Source: Atopsyche davidsoni
Taxonomy: Eukaryota > Arthropoda > Insecta > Trichoptera > Hydrobiosidae
DNA: 64,000 bases
Direction of reading: 5' to 3'
NCBI GenBank assembly: GCA_022113835.1
Contig: JAILWY010000010.1
Location: 12,842,501 to 12,906,500, forward strand
Positions within the stretch are counted from its first letter, which is position 1. Every line of letters starts with the position of its first letter. Below the pieces are notes generated by a model that had not been told where the DNA came from, did no database searches, and was given only the letters and a program-made list of their open reading frames with translations. The translations under genes were made by a program, and so were the position numbers. Positions 52,071-64,000 of the stretch are shown here, in pieces.

Positions 52071-53402
52071 TTTTTCGATACTGTTAAAAACTGATTTTAT
52101 GAGGTATATCTGTGAGGTATTTAAACATTAAAAAAAAGAAGATTTTAAATTAAAATTAAAAACTTTCAAGAATAAAATACAAGTGCTAAAATTTTTATCA
52201 TTTTCTAACCGTTATATTTTGAAAACATCATACAAAATATAAAACGAGCATAAATTTCCTCAGAGATCCAAAGTTTAATTCAAGATTAGAGCAGGTCTAC
52301 TTAATACTTGAAAATTAAACTTACGTAATTTGTTGATATGTTAATGCATCAACCAATTATTTACCAATCTTATAGGTAAAAAATAATATAATAAATAGGA
52401 AGTAAATAGGATATTGAATCAGGAGGGCATCTGTCCGAATTTCAGCAACGAAAAACAGTAGTCGTTTTAAGTTTCAAGGAAAGATTTAAAAGATAAAGTA
52501 ATATTAAAATGATTTTTGTTATCGCGAAGACGAAGCGCCGTATCTCCCATCTCTCGCAGGAATATGGCGTCGCCTCGGCAGAGAATGGCTACAGCATTCT
52601 TTTGTTAAAACTTCGGAATTAAATTCATTTCTTTAATGTATGCCAGGGACACGGACCGATGACTTTGAATAAGAGTGAGTAAGTTGTAAGTAAGTTGGTA
52701 AGTAACGCAGCAGATACGTGTGAAGCTTCCGTACTGAAGCACGCTTTGGGATAAGTTTTAATATTACTTCAAACCGAATACAATACGACAGAGATTATTA
52801 AAAAGCTGCTATAAATGGTTCACAAAACCTATATTCAAAATTTATATACAAATGATTATTAAATATTTAATTATAACATAACAGTTTTAAGGTTTTTGTA
52901 TTAAACTGTTATTATTTATGACACAAAACTCGAAAAAAAAAAATAGTGAATATTTAAAAAAAATATTAAAATTAAGTTTAAATGTATCCATTAAACCTGT
53001 CCACCTAAGTAAATGCTTTTTCATTCTAAACAGGAGCACATAATAAAGAAGAAATAGTTATTGTACGTTTATATATTTATTTTTTGACCTCAAAAATAAC
53101 AATGAATGATGATATTAAAATAATTTGACACGTTTTGTAATATTGTTTTATAAATGATTACTGTGACGCTTTCTGGTTCCGTTTAATCATAAGAAAAAAA
53201 AACGTCATACTAACATTAAGTAAAAAAGTACTGCTAAAGATAATATAATATTTAACATATGAAGAATTCTATTTATATGTACAGAATGTTTTAATACAAA
53301 AATTACAAAAGTTAACACTTTTTTTTAGTAAAAAGAATAATGGTTACATATATCAAGCTTAGTTAGCAATCAAAAAGTAAGAACACTTCACGTAACAATA
53401 TT
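52071..53402. other. spacer downstream of the repeat-protein gene
   Basis: AT-rich. A small GC-richer patch at about 52535-52620. The reverse-strand AATAAA at 53076-53081 is a candidate poly(A) signal for the repeat-protein gene, 322 nt past its distal stop. Confidence 0.4.
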
Positions 53403-55208
53403 TTAGTATGTGGTGTAAGTTTTTCCATTCAATCCGTTCAGAGTTCTGCCCTCGTAGGTGGTAAGACCGTCATTTCCGTTTGTGAAATATGTCGTTCCAT
53501 CTAATCCTGTTAGAGTTGTTGCCCCTCCAGTAGTTCTGCCACCATACGTGGTAAAACCATCATTTCCGTTTGTGGTATAAGTTCTTCCATCTAATCCAGT
53601 TGAGGTGGTCCTCCCTCCAGTAGTTCTGCCACCGTATGAGGTATAATCATCATTTCCGTTTGTAGTATAAGTTCGTCCATCTAATCCAGTTGTGGTGCTC
53701 CACCCTCCAGTAGTTCTGCCGCCGTACGTGGTAAGACCATCATTTCCATTTGTGGTATAAGTTCGTCCATCTAATCCAGTTGTGGTGCTCCACCCTCCAG
53801 TAGTTCTGCCGCCGCACGTGGTAAGACCATCATTTCCATTTGTGGTATAAGTTCGTCCATCTAATCCAGTTGTGGTGGTCCACCCTCCAGTAGTTCTGCC
53901 GCCGTACGTGGTAAGACCATCATTTCCGTTTGTGGTATAAGTTCGTCCATCTAATCCAGTTAAAGTGGTTCTTCCCCCATAAGTTTTGCCATCGTATGTG
54001 GTAAGACCTTCATTTCCGTTTGTGGTATAAGTTCGTCCATCTAATCCAGTTAAAGTGGTTCTTCCCCCAGAAGTTTTGCCACCGTATGTGGTAAGACCTT
54101 CATTTCCGTTTGTGGTATAAGTTCGTCCATCTAATCCAGTTGTGGTGGTCCACCCTCCAGTAGTTCTGCCGCCGTATGTAGTAAGACCATCATTTCCGTT
54201 TGTGGTATAAGTTCGTCCACCTAATCCAGTTGTGGTGGTCCACCCTCTAGTAGTTCTGCCACCATAATTGGTTAGACCATCATTTCCGTTTGTAGTGTAA
54301 GTTCGTCCATCTAATCCAGTTGTGGTGGTCCACCCTCCAGTAGTTCTGCCACCATAATTGGTAAGACCATCATTTTCGTTTGTAGTATAAGTTCATCCAT
54401 CTAATCCAGTTGTGGTGGTCCACCCTCCAGTAGTTCTGCCACCATAATTGGTAAGACCATCATTTCCGTTTGTAGTATAAGTTCGTCCATCTAATCCAGT
54501 TGTGGTGGTCCACCCTCCAGTAGTTCTGCCACCATAATTGGTAAAACCATCATTTCCGTTTGTAGTATAAGTTCGTCCATCTAATCCAGTTGTGGTGGTC
54601 CACCCTCCAGTATTTCTGCCACCGTATGTAGTAAAACCATCATTTCCGTTTGTAGTATAAGTTCGTCCATCTAATTCAGTTGTGGTGGTCCATCCTCCAG
54701 TAGTTCTGTCGCCGAATGTGGTAAGACCATCATTTCCGTTTGTAGTATAAGTTCCTCCATCTAATCCAGTTAGAGTAGTTGTCCCTCCAGTAGTTCTTTC
54801 ACCGTTTGTGGTAACACAATTTCCGTTTGTAAAATAAGTACGTCCATCTGATCCTGTTAAAACAGTTTGACATCCAGCAGTCGTATCAGTATTGGTTGTC
54901 TCGTCGCCAAGTCCATCTTCAAGAGGTAAAACAGTTTTTACACCGGTATTTCCTAATACTGTTTCCACAATCACTACCTGAAAAAATTAAATTACTTGAA
55001 TATACAAAGATATAAAGCTGTCTAAAATTATTTCATCGTAAATAATTTTTTATTCCATTAAAATTGAATCTGTTACGTCCACTCTTAGAAAATATTTGAG
55101 AACTTCAAGAAAATATTTGCATTTTTAAATAAATTATAAATACACAGTTACCCGGGCAGCGCCAAGCTGGACCGCGAGGAGTACGAGAGCCGCTGCGGAG
55201 AACTTCAT
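53403..55208 (-). pseudogene. secreted Gly/Thr/Asn-rich 30-residue-repeat protein, interrupted by one TGA
   Basis: Two exons on the - strand. Exon 1 (55208-55152) encodes MKFSAAALVLLAVQLGAAR, a clear signal peptide; GTAACT donor, phase 0. Exon 2 (54977-53403) opens with VVIVETVLGNTGVKTVLPLE, then runs as 90-bp units encoding 30 residues each. A typical unit reads GRTYTTNGNDGLTNYGGR then TTGGWTTTTGLD. About 16 units follow in exact 90-bp register, except one of 87 bp at the N-terminal end, closing with GLNGKTYTTY and TAA at 53403-53405. At 54395-54393 the usual CGA (Arg of GRTY) is TGA, so translation would end after 213 residues instead of 543; everything downstream stays in frame. This could be an assembly or sequencing error, an allele, a recent null, or readthrough. 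No known domain. The composition suggests an extracellular structural, salivary, cuticular or silk-like product; unproven. Confidence 0.75.
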
Positions 55209-55287
55209 GTCGGTCTTGAGCGGTTGGTCAACGTTGGAAGTAGAGTTGGTCAGTCAAAGTGAAGTGTCGATGCAGGATTTCCCTTGC

Positions 55288-55295
55288 TATTTATA
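55288..55295 (-). promoter_or_regulatory. TATA box of the repeat-protein gene
   Basis: TATAAATA on the - strand, 80 nt before the ATG, leaving room for a start site about 30 nt downstream and a 5' UTR of about 50 nt. A strong TATA box with a short leader is typical of highly, tissue-specifically expressed insect secreted-protein genes. Confidence 0.75.
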
Positions 55296-55299
55296 CTGA

Positions 55300-56547
55300 A
55301 AATTTGCAAATTAAATTACAATTTCGCAACTTTCGAGATAAAACATGATTGAACTCAATACGTTGAGCATATTTCACGGGTGTTAAAGCATAATACGAAG
55401 TTTTTATGACTGTTTATATTATTTCTCCTCGTTGGTTGCGTTATTTACATAGAATCTTATTTTATCAATTTATTATGGTTGTGATCCAAATGTTTGTTTG
55501 TGATTTTGGCCATTAATTCAAATATATTAAAAAAGCTTATCATATCTAATTTGATAAAAACGCTCAAATTTAATATAAAAAAAAAACAATTTAACTCTCA
55601 TATGAGACTCGAAGAAGAAAATTTACATGCTATAAAACAACTAGGAAATTCAAATAGTTTATTATTCCACATATAGACAGACTGAAAGTGAGTTTCAGAT
55701 CACCATCATAAATAAGCACTAAGCAGTTAGTTTCCTTCTCTTTGCTCTTTTTCCTTCTTATACTGAGCACATCCGGTTAATCTTGAGAGGCCGTTTTTGT
55801 AATCCGGTTCTGACGCATTTTAGGGATGTAACTCATGGCAAAAATGTCCTTTATTGCAGTTTTTATTATTTTATGTGATATATTGATCAACGCAACGGGG
55901 TGATATTTTTATAGATTATACGAGCTAAGAACGCTTAAGTTGCAACTCGCCAGATAAGATATCAGATATCATATATTTTTTATTCAATGTTTATACTTTT
56001 TTGAATTTTGCGGAACATTTGATCCCAATTTTTTACAATGAAAAATGAAACGTTGGTCAATTCTTTTTTTTTATGATTGATAACAATCATGTGACTAAAG
56101 AACTTATTCCACGCAATGATTAAGTTTGGGCTTTAATTATTTTCTCAAAACTAATGATTCAAATAATAATTATTCGTGATTTGTTAGTGAGAAGGTACCG
56201 CTCAACAACTCGGTTAAAAATCACAATCGTTGATTTGCCAAGGTGAGTAGAAAGAGGGTATAAAATAAAATAAACTCAACGGATCAAAGAAACTTATTCT
56301 CGATGTACTCCTATGCTTGGAGATAGTTCCTCGGTATTCTCTCAAATATTAAATAACTGATTCTCTCAGCTGCCTTGCTGTCTGAATATTTTTTGCTCTA
56401 AATTTACTGTATATATATATATATATATTAATGGCAGTATTTGTTGATGTAGGGATAATCACACTTTTGTTTTACTGCAGTTTTACATTTTAATGATATT
56501 ATCTTTAAAAGTGATATTTAATCGGTCCATTGTAATTTTTTCCTCTT

Positions 56548-56591
<44 letters not shown>

Positions 56592-59500
56592 TTATGTGAA
56601 ATTTGGTGTGAAAAATATAAATTTATTATTTTATAATTGTTGAAATGTTTTATTGTTTGAAAAAAACATCAAAATATATGACGTCTGCTGCAAAAGAAAT
56701 TTGATGAAACTCTCTCTATTAATGCTAAGGTTTCTAATGTAATTTTTGCCCGGAGTTCAAATGTCGAGAGCCAACGTCCCGTGTGATACCGACCTATTTT
56801 ATTGAAAATAAATGACGGGAAAATAGATGGAAAAATCTGGATACTTAATGAATCGGTGATCTAAAGACCGTAAATAATGATCTGACTTATTTGCTGATCA
56901 TCATTGTCATATATGCGCTATTAGATAGAGGCTTCACCCGTTGTGTGCCATGCTTTGGAGTAACTAAGGTTTAAGAAGGATACAACTTTGGCAAAAACTT
57001 TTATTATTTTAGATCTATAAACTTTATTGTTACAACACATATATGAAAGCTGATTGTTTATGTAATAAAATACTTGAAAAATACTAATTTCAAGTTTTCA
57101 ATTCCCATTTCATTTTTGTAAACAAAATTTCAACATGATATAAAAAATACAATTTTTATTGTTAGTATTGTCAATATAAATATATAATGAATTTATATAT
57201 TAATATTAAAAATCGTTTAGTGATTAACGTTTATAAAATTTCTAGCCTTTGAATTTATTAAATATGATCTCATTGAAATACTTTTTATAATTGTGGCAAC
57301 CTCTATCACAACAAAAACGCTCATTTCAGAAAATATTTTTTATCGGATAACTCTTTATAGTAGAACAAAAAAAATTAAACTTATATTGACACAAAAAAAC
57401 AAACCAGATAAATCTCTTATTTTAAACACAGTCTTAAATTGCAAAAAACCTTCCGAATTCTCTGACATTCTTGAGAAAAAGGGATAGAAATACGCATGAT
57501 TAATGGATAGAAACGGGACAGATAGAGTAGTCGGCGGTGATTTCGTGAAAAATCGTCCCGTAATGCGATATAAAATCAAGCGGGAAGCGGGGGGGGGGGG
57601 AGGGAATATTGCGCCCCTGAAAACGATAAACCGAGTACAGGTCTGTTGTTCTTTATTGTTTATTCCGCTTTTTTATTGTCTTATTTGTGATTGATTGGCG
57701 ATTGCCTGGTGAAATATAGTAAAAGTGTTTTCTGTATTGTTACATTGATTTTTTTTCGCAGGTTTTCAGTAGGTATCATCGCAAAACCTCTTTTCCAATA
57801 AAGTGTTTTAGGTAAATATTTTATCTACAGATAAACTCAAAAATCAAACATTCGTTAGTGTGTGAATGGTGACATGCAATCGATCTAAATTGTGACAGAA
57901 AAGCCTTCGGATTTAAAACATATCGTATAATTAAAACATATCGATATATCCTAAATATTTGGTTACTCGTATGTTTTGTTTAATTGAATATATTTTTAAT
58001 TGCGAGTCATACGGTTTTTTTTATTTGTCAATAAATCTAAAAATCTTAAATGTCTTAAACTTGGCGATGAATTTAATTTCATGACATTGATTATGTACTT
58101 ATTAAAAGAAAAAAAAAATCCGGTGAAAAGCTGCAATTATTTTATTTCATTTAGTCATTTTTATTTTCAGATGTTTTAATAGTCATTAATGTGCTGCAAA
58201 TATCTTCGAAGACACGTTCTGGAAACCGTGGTCTTCACCATATTAATTGTATTAGCACAATGAGAAAAATATAAACCGTAAAATATTATTTCGTAATAAA
58301 AAACGGAATACGCGAAATTTTAAATGAAAAAGAAATAGCCTAGATAGACGCAAAATGTGGAAGGCGTGTCTGTAAAAAAATAACAATCCCATTTAAAAAA
58401 GTCGCGAGATTTTTAAGTCTCTTGGATATTACATATTTTTGGTGTATTACGCAGGTATCCACCGGAGAAACGAAAGAAAATGAAGGAATTTAGCGTGGAG
58501 ATACCAAAATCTCATAAAGTATTTCTAAAAAATATATAGTATATTTACGAAAATTGATGAAAAAAATCAATTTTTTGTATTTTAACCTTTCTCTAAAGTG
58601 AATAAATATAACAGCAGATATACGAGTATAATATGTAGATTGATAAAAACGAGAATTAAAAATAGTTTTGAATATATTTGCCTGATTTTTTTCAACTAAC
58701 ATTTTTTATTTTTTTTTGTCCACTTGCGAATATGCTTTTTAAATGTGAAAGTTTTTCTAAAAGAAGCTTTTTTTGATAAAAAAAATATTTTAATTTTTTT
58801 TTTTTTAAATATTGCATGCAAATAAGCAATGAATATTTTTTCTTGATTTAAAATCGCTTTCGTGTTTTTGATTCTCATCCCATTGATTAATTCATTTCGA
58901 CTTCTGGTGGTTTTAGTGAAAATAACTTTTATAAACAATACCTTTTAATAAATGCATACCAAGAGAGGAATTTCTTTCATCGGCTTGTGGAATTTCATTG
59001 CCGTGTGATGGTTTTCTTTTGAAAAAGCCAAGCGCCTTCCCCTCTATTGTATGCCTGTAATTCCATAAAGTACAGTGACGTCTTCGAAGTGTGTGGTTTA
59101 TTTTATTATCTTTCTTTCTCATTGTTTTTTTAAGTAATATCTTAGGATATTAGATTTTTCTTATACCATATTATTATTGAGTACTTGCATTGATTACTTG
59201 ATGTTATGATATATCACCAAAATTTATAGATAGCGTCTGGGATTTTTTGGAATTCCTAGCTCTTTATCTGACATTTTAAAATACATTTCTTCACACATAA
59301 TTCTGAATTAATGCGTTATCCCATTTAAAATTTGATATTTTCTTGCAGGTATTCAGTAACAAAATATGAAAAAAAGACATTATTAGTTTTCCCGTAGTAA
59401 TTTATATTTTATCTGATCTCTAATATTTTACTATGTTGTATTACTTAAATTACGTTCAGCATCAAGTTGAAGTATTTTTTTGTAGGTTCAAAAACATCCA

Positions 59501-59740
59501 TTTTTATTTTAAGCCTTTGATATTACATTTAGGGTCGTGGTTTATACATTTATTATTGATATTAGCCTCACCAGCATCATTTATAATTTTATTTCACATT
59601 ATTCAATTGGACAAACTAAACTATTGCTTTGGTTTATTGTTTTCAAGAATATTTCAAGAATGAATTTTGAAATATCAATTCATTACATGTACTATAGGAT
59701 GTGCACACTAAAGATATGGTGGTTGACTATTAATACGCAG
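55300..59740. other. AT-rich intergenic sequence
   Basis: No gene recognised. (TA)n tracts at about 56405-56428 and 56553-56586. A run of 12 G at 57589-57600 sits in an otherwise ordinary segment, near ACGGGAC (57513-57519) and GTCCCGT (57555-57561), an inverted pair. Confidence 0.5.
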
Positions 59741-59744
59741 AACA

Positions 59745-59960
59745 AATAACGAGATTGTTTGGAAAGCTGTGCCTCGCTTCGATTAACCTCACTGTGCGGT
59801 GATACTCCAGAACGAGGATGTCTTCGGACAAGGCAGGCCATACAAAGTTAAAGTTGGCTTGGAGTTGAAATTTGAGAATAATCGGAAGCAAGTGAAGGCG
59901 CGCTGCAGATTCGTCTCCGCCGCTTGTGCTCGGCCTGCCTAACCGAATTTCCTTCTCACA
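59745..59960. other. GC-richer island
   Basis: About 215 bp of raised GC with an 80-codon - strand frame (59730-59972) lacking any recognisable domain. Regulatory or decayed-repeat origin is equally possible. Confidence 0.3.
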
Positions 59961-60994
59961 AAGAGATTTCACTGTAGACTGAAACGCTTCAATAAAAACC
60001 AGAAAGTTTTTATGAGAGGAGTTTTATACTTTTTCGTAACGATGATTATAAAATATTTAATAAAACCACATTTTTTTTGCCATACTGTTTTATAGTGTTA
60101 ACAACATATTTTTATGTAAACAATTCACGCTTGGAACAAGCAAAGAATAAAATAAATCGAGAGACAGATGGGAGAATCTCATAGCTGCTGGTTGAGCACC
60201 TTCGGAAATTAGATGATATGTCTTTTAATAAAAGTAAATTTTCATAAATATGCACATCATCTTTTATACGAATAATTATTAATATACTTGCATTTATCAG
60301 CTACGTAATGATAACCGATGAAACTGAAAAAAACAACATGCTTTTTTAGACTACCCATTCTAAAACAAATCAGAATAGCTCAATAGCTAGAAAATGAAAT
60401 ATTTTGTATATAAGCAGTATGACTTTTCAAAAGCCTCTTTATTCCAAGGAAACCTTTGAAAGGCAAAAACGCTTACATTGTAATGAAACAAAACGTAATT
60501 ACATAGCAGATCGAATTCAAATAACAAATTTAATTAGTTCTATTTTGTAGCGATGGTAAATACTTGTTAGAATTTTTATATTTCTGTCTACAGAATGTGA
60601 TTGGATTGACAACTGATTGTGTCATTAAGTTTACTTCTTTCATTAATAATGTAAAAATATTTAATTTAACATAAAAATCAAATTTAGGCCACATACATAT
60701 TAGATAAATTTATATGTTTTTATGTTGTTCGTTAAAGCTATTAAATTAAATTTTAAAAAATACTGAGAAGACAGGAAGCCTGCATGAAGTCATAGTAACA
60801 CATTTAAAGCTCACAGATAAAACTAAACACTCAGAATGTTTATTTTAATTTAAGGAATGAAGAGTTATAAAGCATTTGGTATTTGCGATTGCGCTGTATC
60901 GATAGATCACTCACCGACTTAATAAAGATGAGAATAAAGTCAAAAGTCTGTGAAGTAAGTACATAATAAATTCCTTGTAACTGTACATTGTTAC
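59961..60994. other. AT-rich intergenic sequence, nothing recognised
   Basis: No gene, RNA or repeat structure seen. Confidence 0.5.
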
Positions 60995-61150
60995 AGGCGC
61001 TGTATCCCCGCAGAGAATGTATTTACAACCTGCAACTTTTTTATTGGCCGCGCCATTTCGCGCCATAAAATCTGTCATAAACAGGAAGTGGAGCAAGATG
61101 GCCGTCGTCTGCTTCCGTCGCTTTGCCGGTGGTTCGACGTATTAACTGTC
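60995..61150. promoter_or_regulatory. candidate regulatory island with clustered GCCAT cores
   Basis: GCCAT at 61052-61056 and 61062-61066 in GCGCCATTTCGCGCCATAAA, and CAAGATGGCCG (about 61094-61104) on the opposite strand, all within about 55 bp: YY1/PHO-like sites. CGCCATAAAA and GTCATAAA also fit posterior-Hox/Caudal cores. Similar in content to the island at 30455-30690. Confidence 0.35.
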
Positions 61151-64000
61151 TTCTTCGATGGGGTCAAACTGCGTTTTATTTTTGATTACATTAAATTACG
61201 AAATAGTAACATATTCGATTATTCAGATAAAAATATTTACAAAAGTATGAAATGGATATGATCGTATTCAATCAATTTAGATCAAATAGGATCATGTTGA
61301 ATTAAGAGTTATTGAACAGTTACCGGTTTATAATTAAGATAATTTATTAACGATACCGATAACGATACTGATGATCCATGTGTGTGAATGTGATACTATC
61401 AAGCATAAACTTTCGAACCATGTACAATCTTTGCGTTACTTTTTTGTTGATTTGAAATAAAATTTATTAGCATGTAAAGTCAAGTGGTGCTTAATAAATT
61501 GCAGTTGAATTTACAGGTGTGTGAACAAATAAACATAACATTAGCTAACTACTACTATTCATGTAAAATTTGTGTTTATTTATTTCTAAGCATTTTCATA
61601 GATAATTGTACATTATTTGTTGATTTATGACGTGCATTTTTTATTTCTATCAGTTCCTAGCAAAATAAGTATTTGATAAAAAATTATGTGTTCCGTACTG
61701 ATAAGAGAATAACTTAATTTATTACTGGTTTTTATTCCTCAGTCATATAAATTTAATATCCAAGAAGTAAATTGTTTAGCAATACAATTAAACTTTCTTA
61801 TTTTATTTTTCAGGCACTCAATTTTTGTATTATAAAACAAATAGGATTACGGGACGGATAAAAAAATCGTAAATTTCCAATAAAACATCTGTTTTATATT
61901 ATTTCCTTTTTCGCGCTTTTCTTCAATTTCCCTTGTAAAAACATACAATCATGGCCCAAGTATTCTCACGGGGGGCTGGCAGAATAACATAAGCCATCAC
62001 TTAAATATAACTTTCGATAAATGAATACGTTTTCACAATATGTGAAAAATGAATCGTTTGTTTTGTTTCACATAAAATTAATTGTTTTATAAAAACTGCT
62101 AATTATTTTTAGTTAAAAAATTAAAGTCGCATTTTGGATGGTATTAAAAAAAACTCTGACGGTTTTTCCAGATCTGTTACTTAAATTTATTTGCTCAAAA
62201 CTTTTTTCCGTGGAGAGATATATTTGTTTTTTCGTATTTTTGAATTTAAAATCAGACTTTTATACACACTAAGGATCGGTTTCCGCGAGCTTATTTACTG
62301 ATCCGACTTTATCCTGGCATCGTGCTCTCTAGACGAGGATTTTTTCTCGTGACCACCGAGTATTCAAGTTTTATAAAAAAGCCTGCTTGTTTTTTATTAT
62401 GCTTACCAAACTTCTTTAATCTTGGACCTCAAAATTTAAAATATGCGATCACGTTACGATTTATAGATTTTTATTTTTAAACCTTAAGGTTGGTAACCGA
62501 AACCTTATTATTTATGACGGTTAAAAAATATATCGCATAACAAGGAATGTATATTAAAATAGCATATTTTGGTAACTTTTTGTGTTTGATCTTATTTATC
62601 ATAAATACAACGACAAAGTGCTCACTTATAGAAACACGTTTAAGCACCTTTGAGTTTCTGGTGGAAATTCTAAGAGTATTACTATTAACTTAAAAAAAAC
62701 TTGTGTCATCTTGTGTGACCTCCTGCTGTCAATAATATTCAAAAGACAATACACCAAATATATTGTGTGCCAGTTATATAGGTTTTTAAACAAAAGAGTC
62801 GCTGCAATGCCAAGCTCGACTGCGAATCTAGCCTTTTTACTTTCGTGATGCATTTTGATCATGAAATCAAAATTATTGTTGCCACTAGTTTTTTCTTCTT
62901 AGACTTCCATTTTTCTAAAATCAGGTTAACAGTTATGAGATTCTTGTTTTTTAGGCCTCAGCTCTTTGTCTAGTCAGCTACATACTACTCTAATGTTAGT
63001 TATTAAAATAAACATTGTGGCGATATATATTTTTGGTAAATCAAATCAAGATATAATTAAACGATTATTTTATGAGATGTTTAAGGCGTGCGTATTTATA
63101 TATTGATTAATATTAGTCATATGTGTTGTAAGTTCAATAATATATTATAAAAGCTCCAAAACGAATATTTTATCATGATATCTGCTATAACTGGTTATTG
63201 CAATTGGTCTGAGATATAATCGTATTGAAACACCCCATAGCTACGCGCAGGGATTGTCTGAGCGCAGATGAAGGTTTGGGGAAAAGTATGAAAAACCTGA
63301 AAGCACAACACTGTATGTATATAACTCAGTAATTTAATTTCTCTCGAGTCGCTTGTAAGAACACTGTGGTGCGAAAATTGTTTTAGAATAACTGTTTTCT
63401 CGATAAATCATCGTAATGCCTAGTACACATTTCTTTTTTTTTCGTACCGATTTTCATATCTGGATGTTTTTTTATAATTTTTTTCAATATAATCAATGGA
63501 TCGGATTGTAATTTATGGATGGAAGTTCAGGAAGAAATAAAACCTTGGTTTTTAAATCATATTCAACAATTTTTAAATCAAGTAATAAAAAAGAATAGAA
63601 AAAAAACTACAAACACTTAAAAGAACATAAAATCAAATGATTTTGGAAATTACATATTTTTAATTTCTTATATGTATAGCTAACATAATGAAATATTTTA
63701 CTTTTAAAATTTTTACAAAACAATTATTTAATATTTATATTGAATATGAATTAAGACGAGATTTAAAATGAGAAATAGTATATAAATGGGGTTAGGCAAA
63801 TTTTAGATTTAAATTTTGTATAAAATAATACAACATTAGTCATTCGATTTTTTATGACTTTTTTATTTATGTGTAAATAATTTGGAATAACTATAGCAAA
63901 CATAGTGACAAAGTTTTGATTAATAAAACAACAAATAAAAATACAATTTGAAATTGCGTACTGATCATACGAAACAACAAAACCGAAAATAATTACAAAA
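61151..64000. other. AT-rich intergenic sequence to window end
   Basis: No exon, RNA gene or mobile element recognised; short open frames are AT-driven. Confidence 0.5.

Noticed and set aside
57589..57600. Run of 12 G as a functional G-rich element
   Set aside because: A lone homopolymer, more likely polymorphism or sequencing artefact; no further G-tract pattern for a regulated quadruplex.
59730..59972. 80-codon - strand frame in a GC-richer island
   Set aside because: No recognisable domain; more likely non-coding.

Overview
The window looks like AT-rich insect (or at least arthropod) nuclear DNA. The protein-coding genes are split by GT-AG introns, there are long (TA)n and (CA)n tracts, decayed transposons are present (hAT MITE, R1-type LINE, piggyBac-like repeat), and one small TATA-box gene has a signal-peptide first exon typical of insect secreted proteins. 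The sequence does not fix the insect order.

Layout. (1) Positions 1-2392, + strand: the last four coding exons of O-GlcNAc transferase (OGT; sxc in Drosophila), entering from outside the window. Its second intron here carries a hAT-type MITE. (2) About 5.8-18.0 kb, + strand: a complete four-exon tamalin/GRASP-like PDZ scaffold gene (678 codons) with an 8-kb first intron and a CpG-containing promoter. (3) 21275-25735, - strand, convergent with tamalin: a complete six-exon DEF8 orthologue (447 aa; C1 finger plus Rubicon-homology zinc domain). All exon phases add up. (4) 26.49-27.56 kb: a 5'-truncated and internally deleted R1-clade retrotransposon, GC-rich against its surroundings. (5) 53403-55208, - strand: a two-exon gene for a secreted Gly/Thr/Asn-rich protein built from about sixteen 30-residue repeats. 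One arginine codon has become TGA in mid-array, while the frame stays open to a natural stop 330 codons further on.

The rest (27.6-53.4 kb and 55.3-64 kb) is a gene desert in which I find no credible exon. It is not featureless. It has a 305-bp-armed inverted repeat (44191-45600), a 44-nt near-perfect palindrome, a diverged tandem triplication, and a series of short GC-richer islands. Some islands carry clear transcription-factor motifs: a palindromic K50 homeodomain site, YY1/PHO sites, a DRE-type TATCGATA, a mirrored homeodomain pair and HMG-box sites. They read like the regulatory landscape of a gene outside the window, but this is inference without alignments.

OGT (nucleocytoplasmic glycosylation), tamalin (cytohesin-linked membrane-protein trafficking) and DEF8 (Rab7-linked lysosome positioning) are ordinary housekeeping or signalling genes and need not be functionally linked. 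The items most worth a second look are the interrupted repeat-protein gene, the long inverted repeat and the motif-bearing islands.
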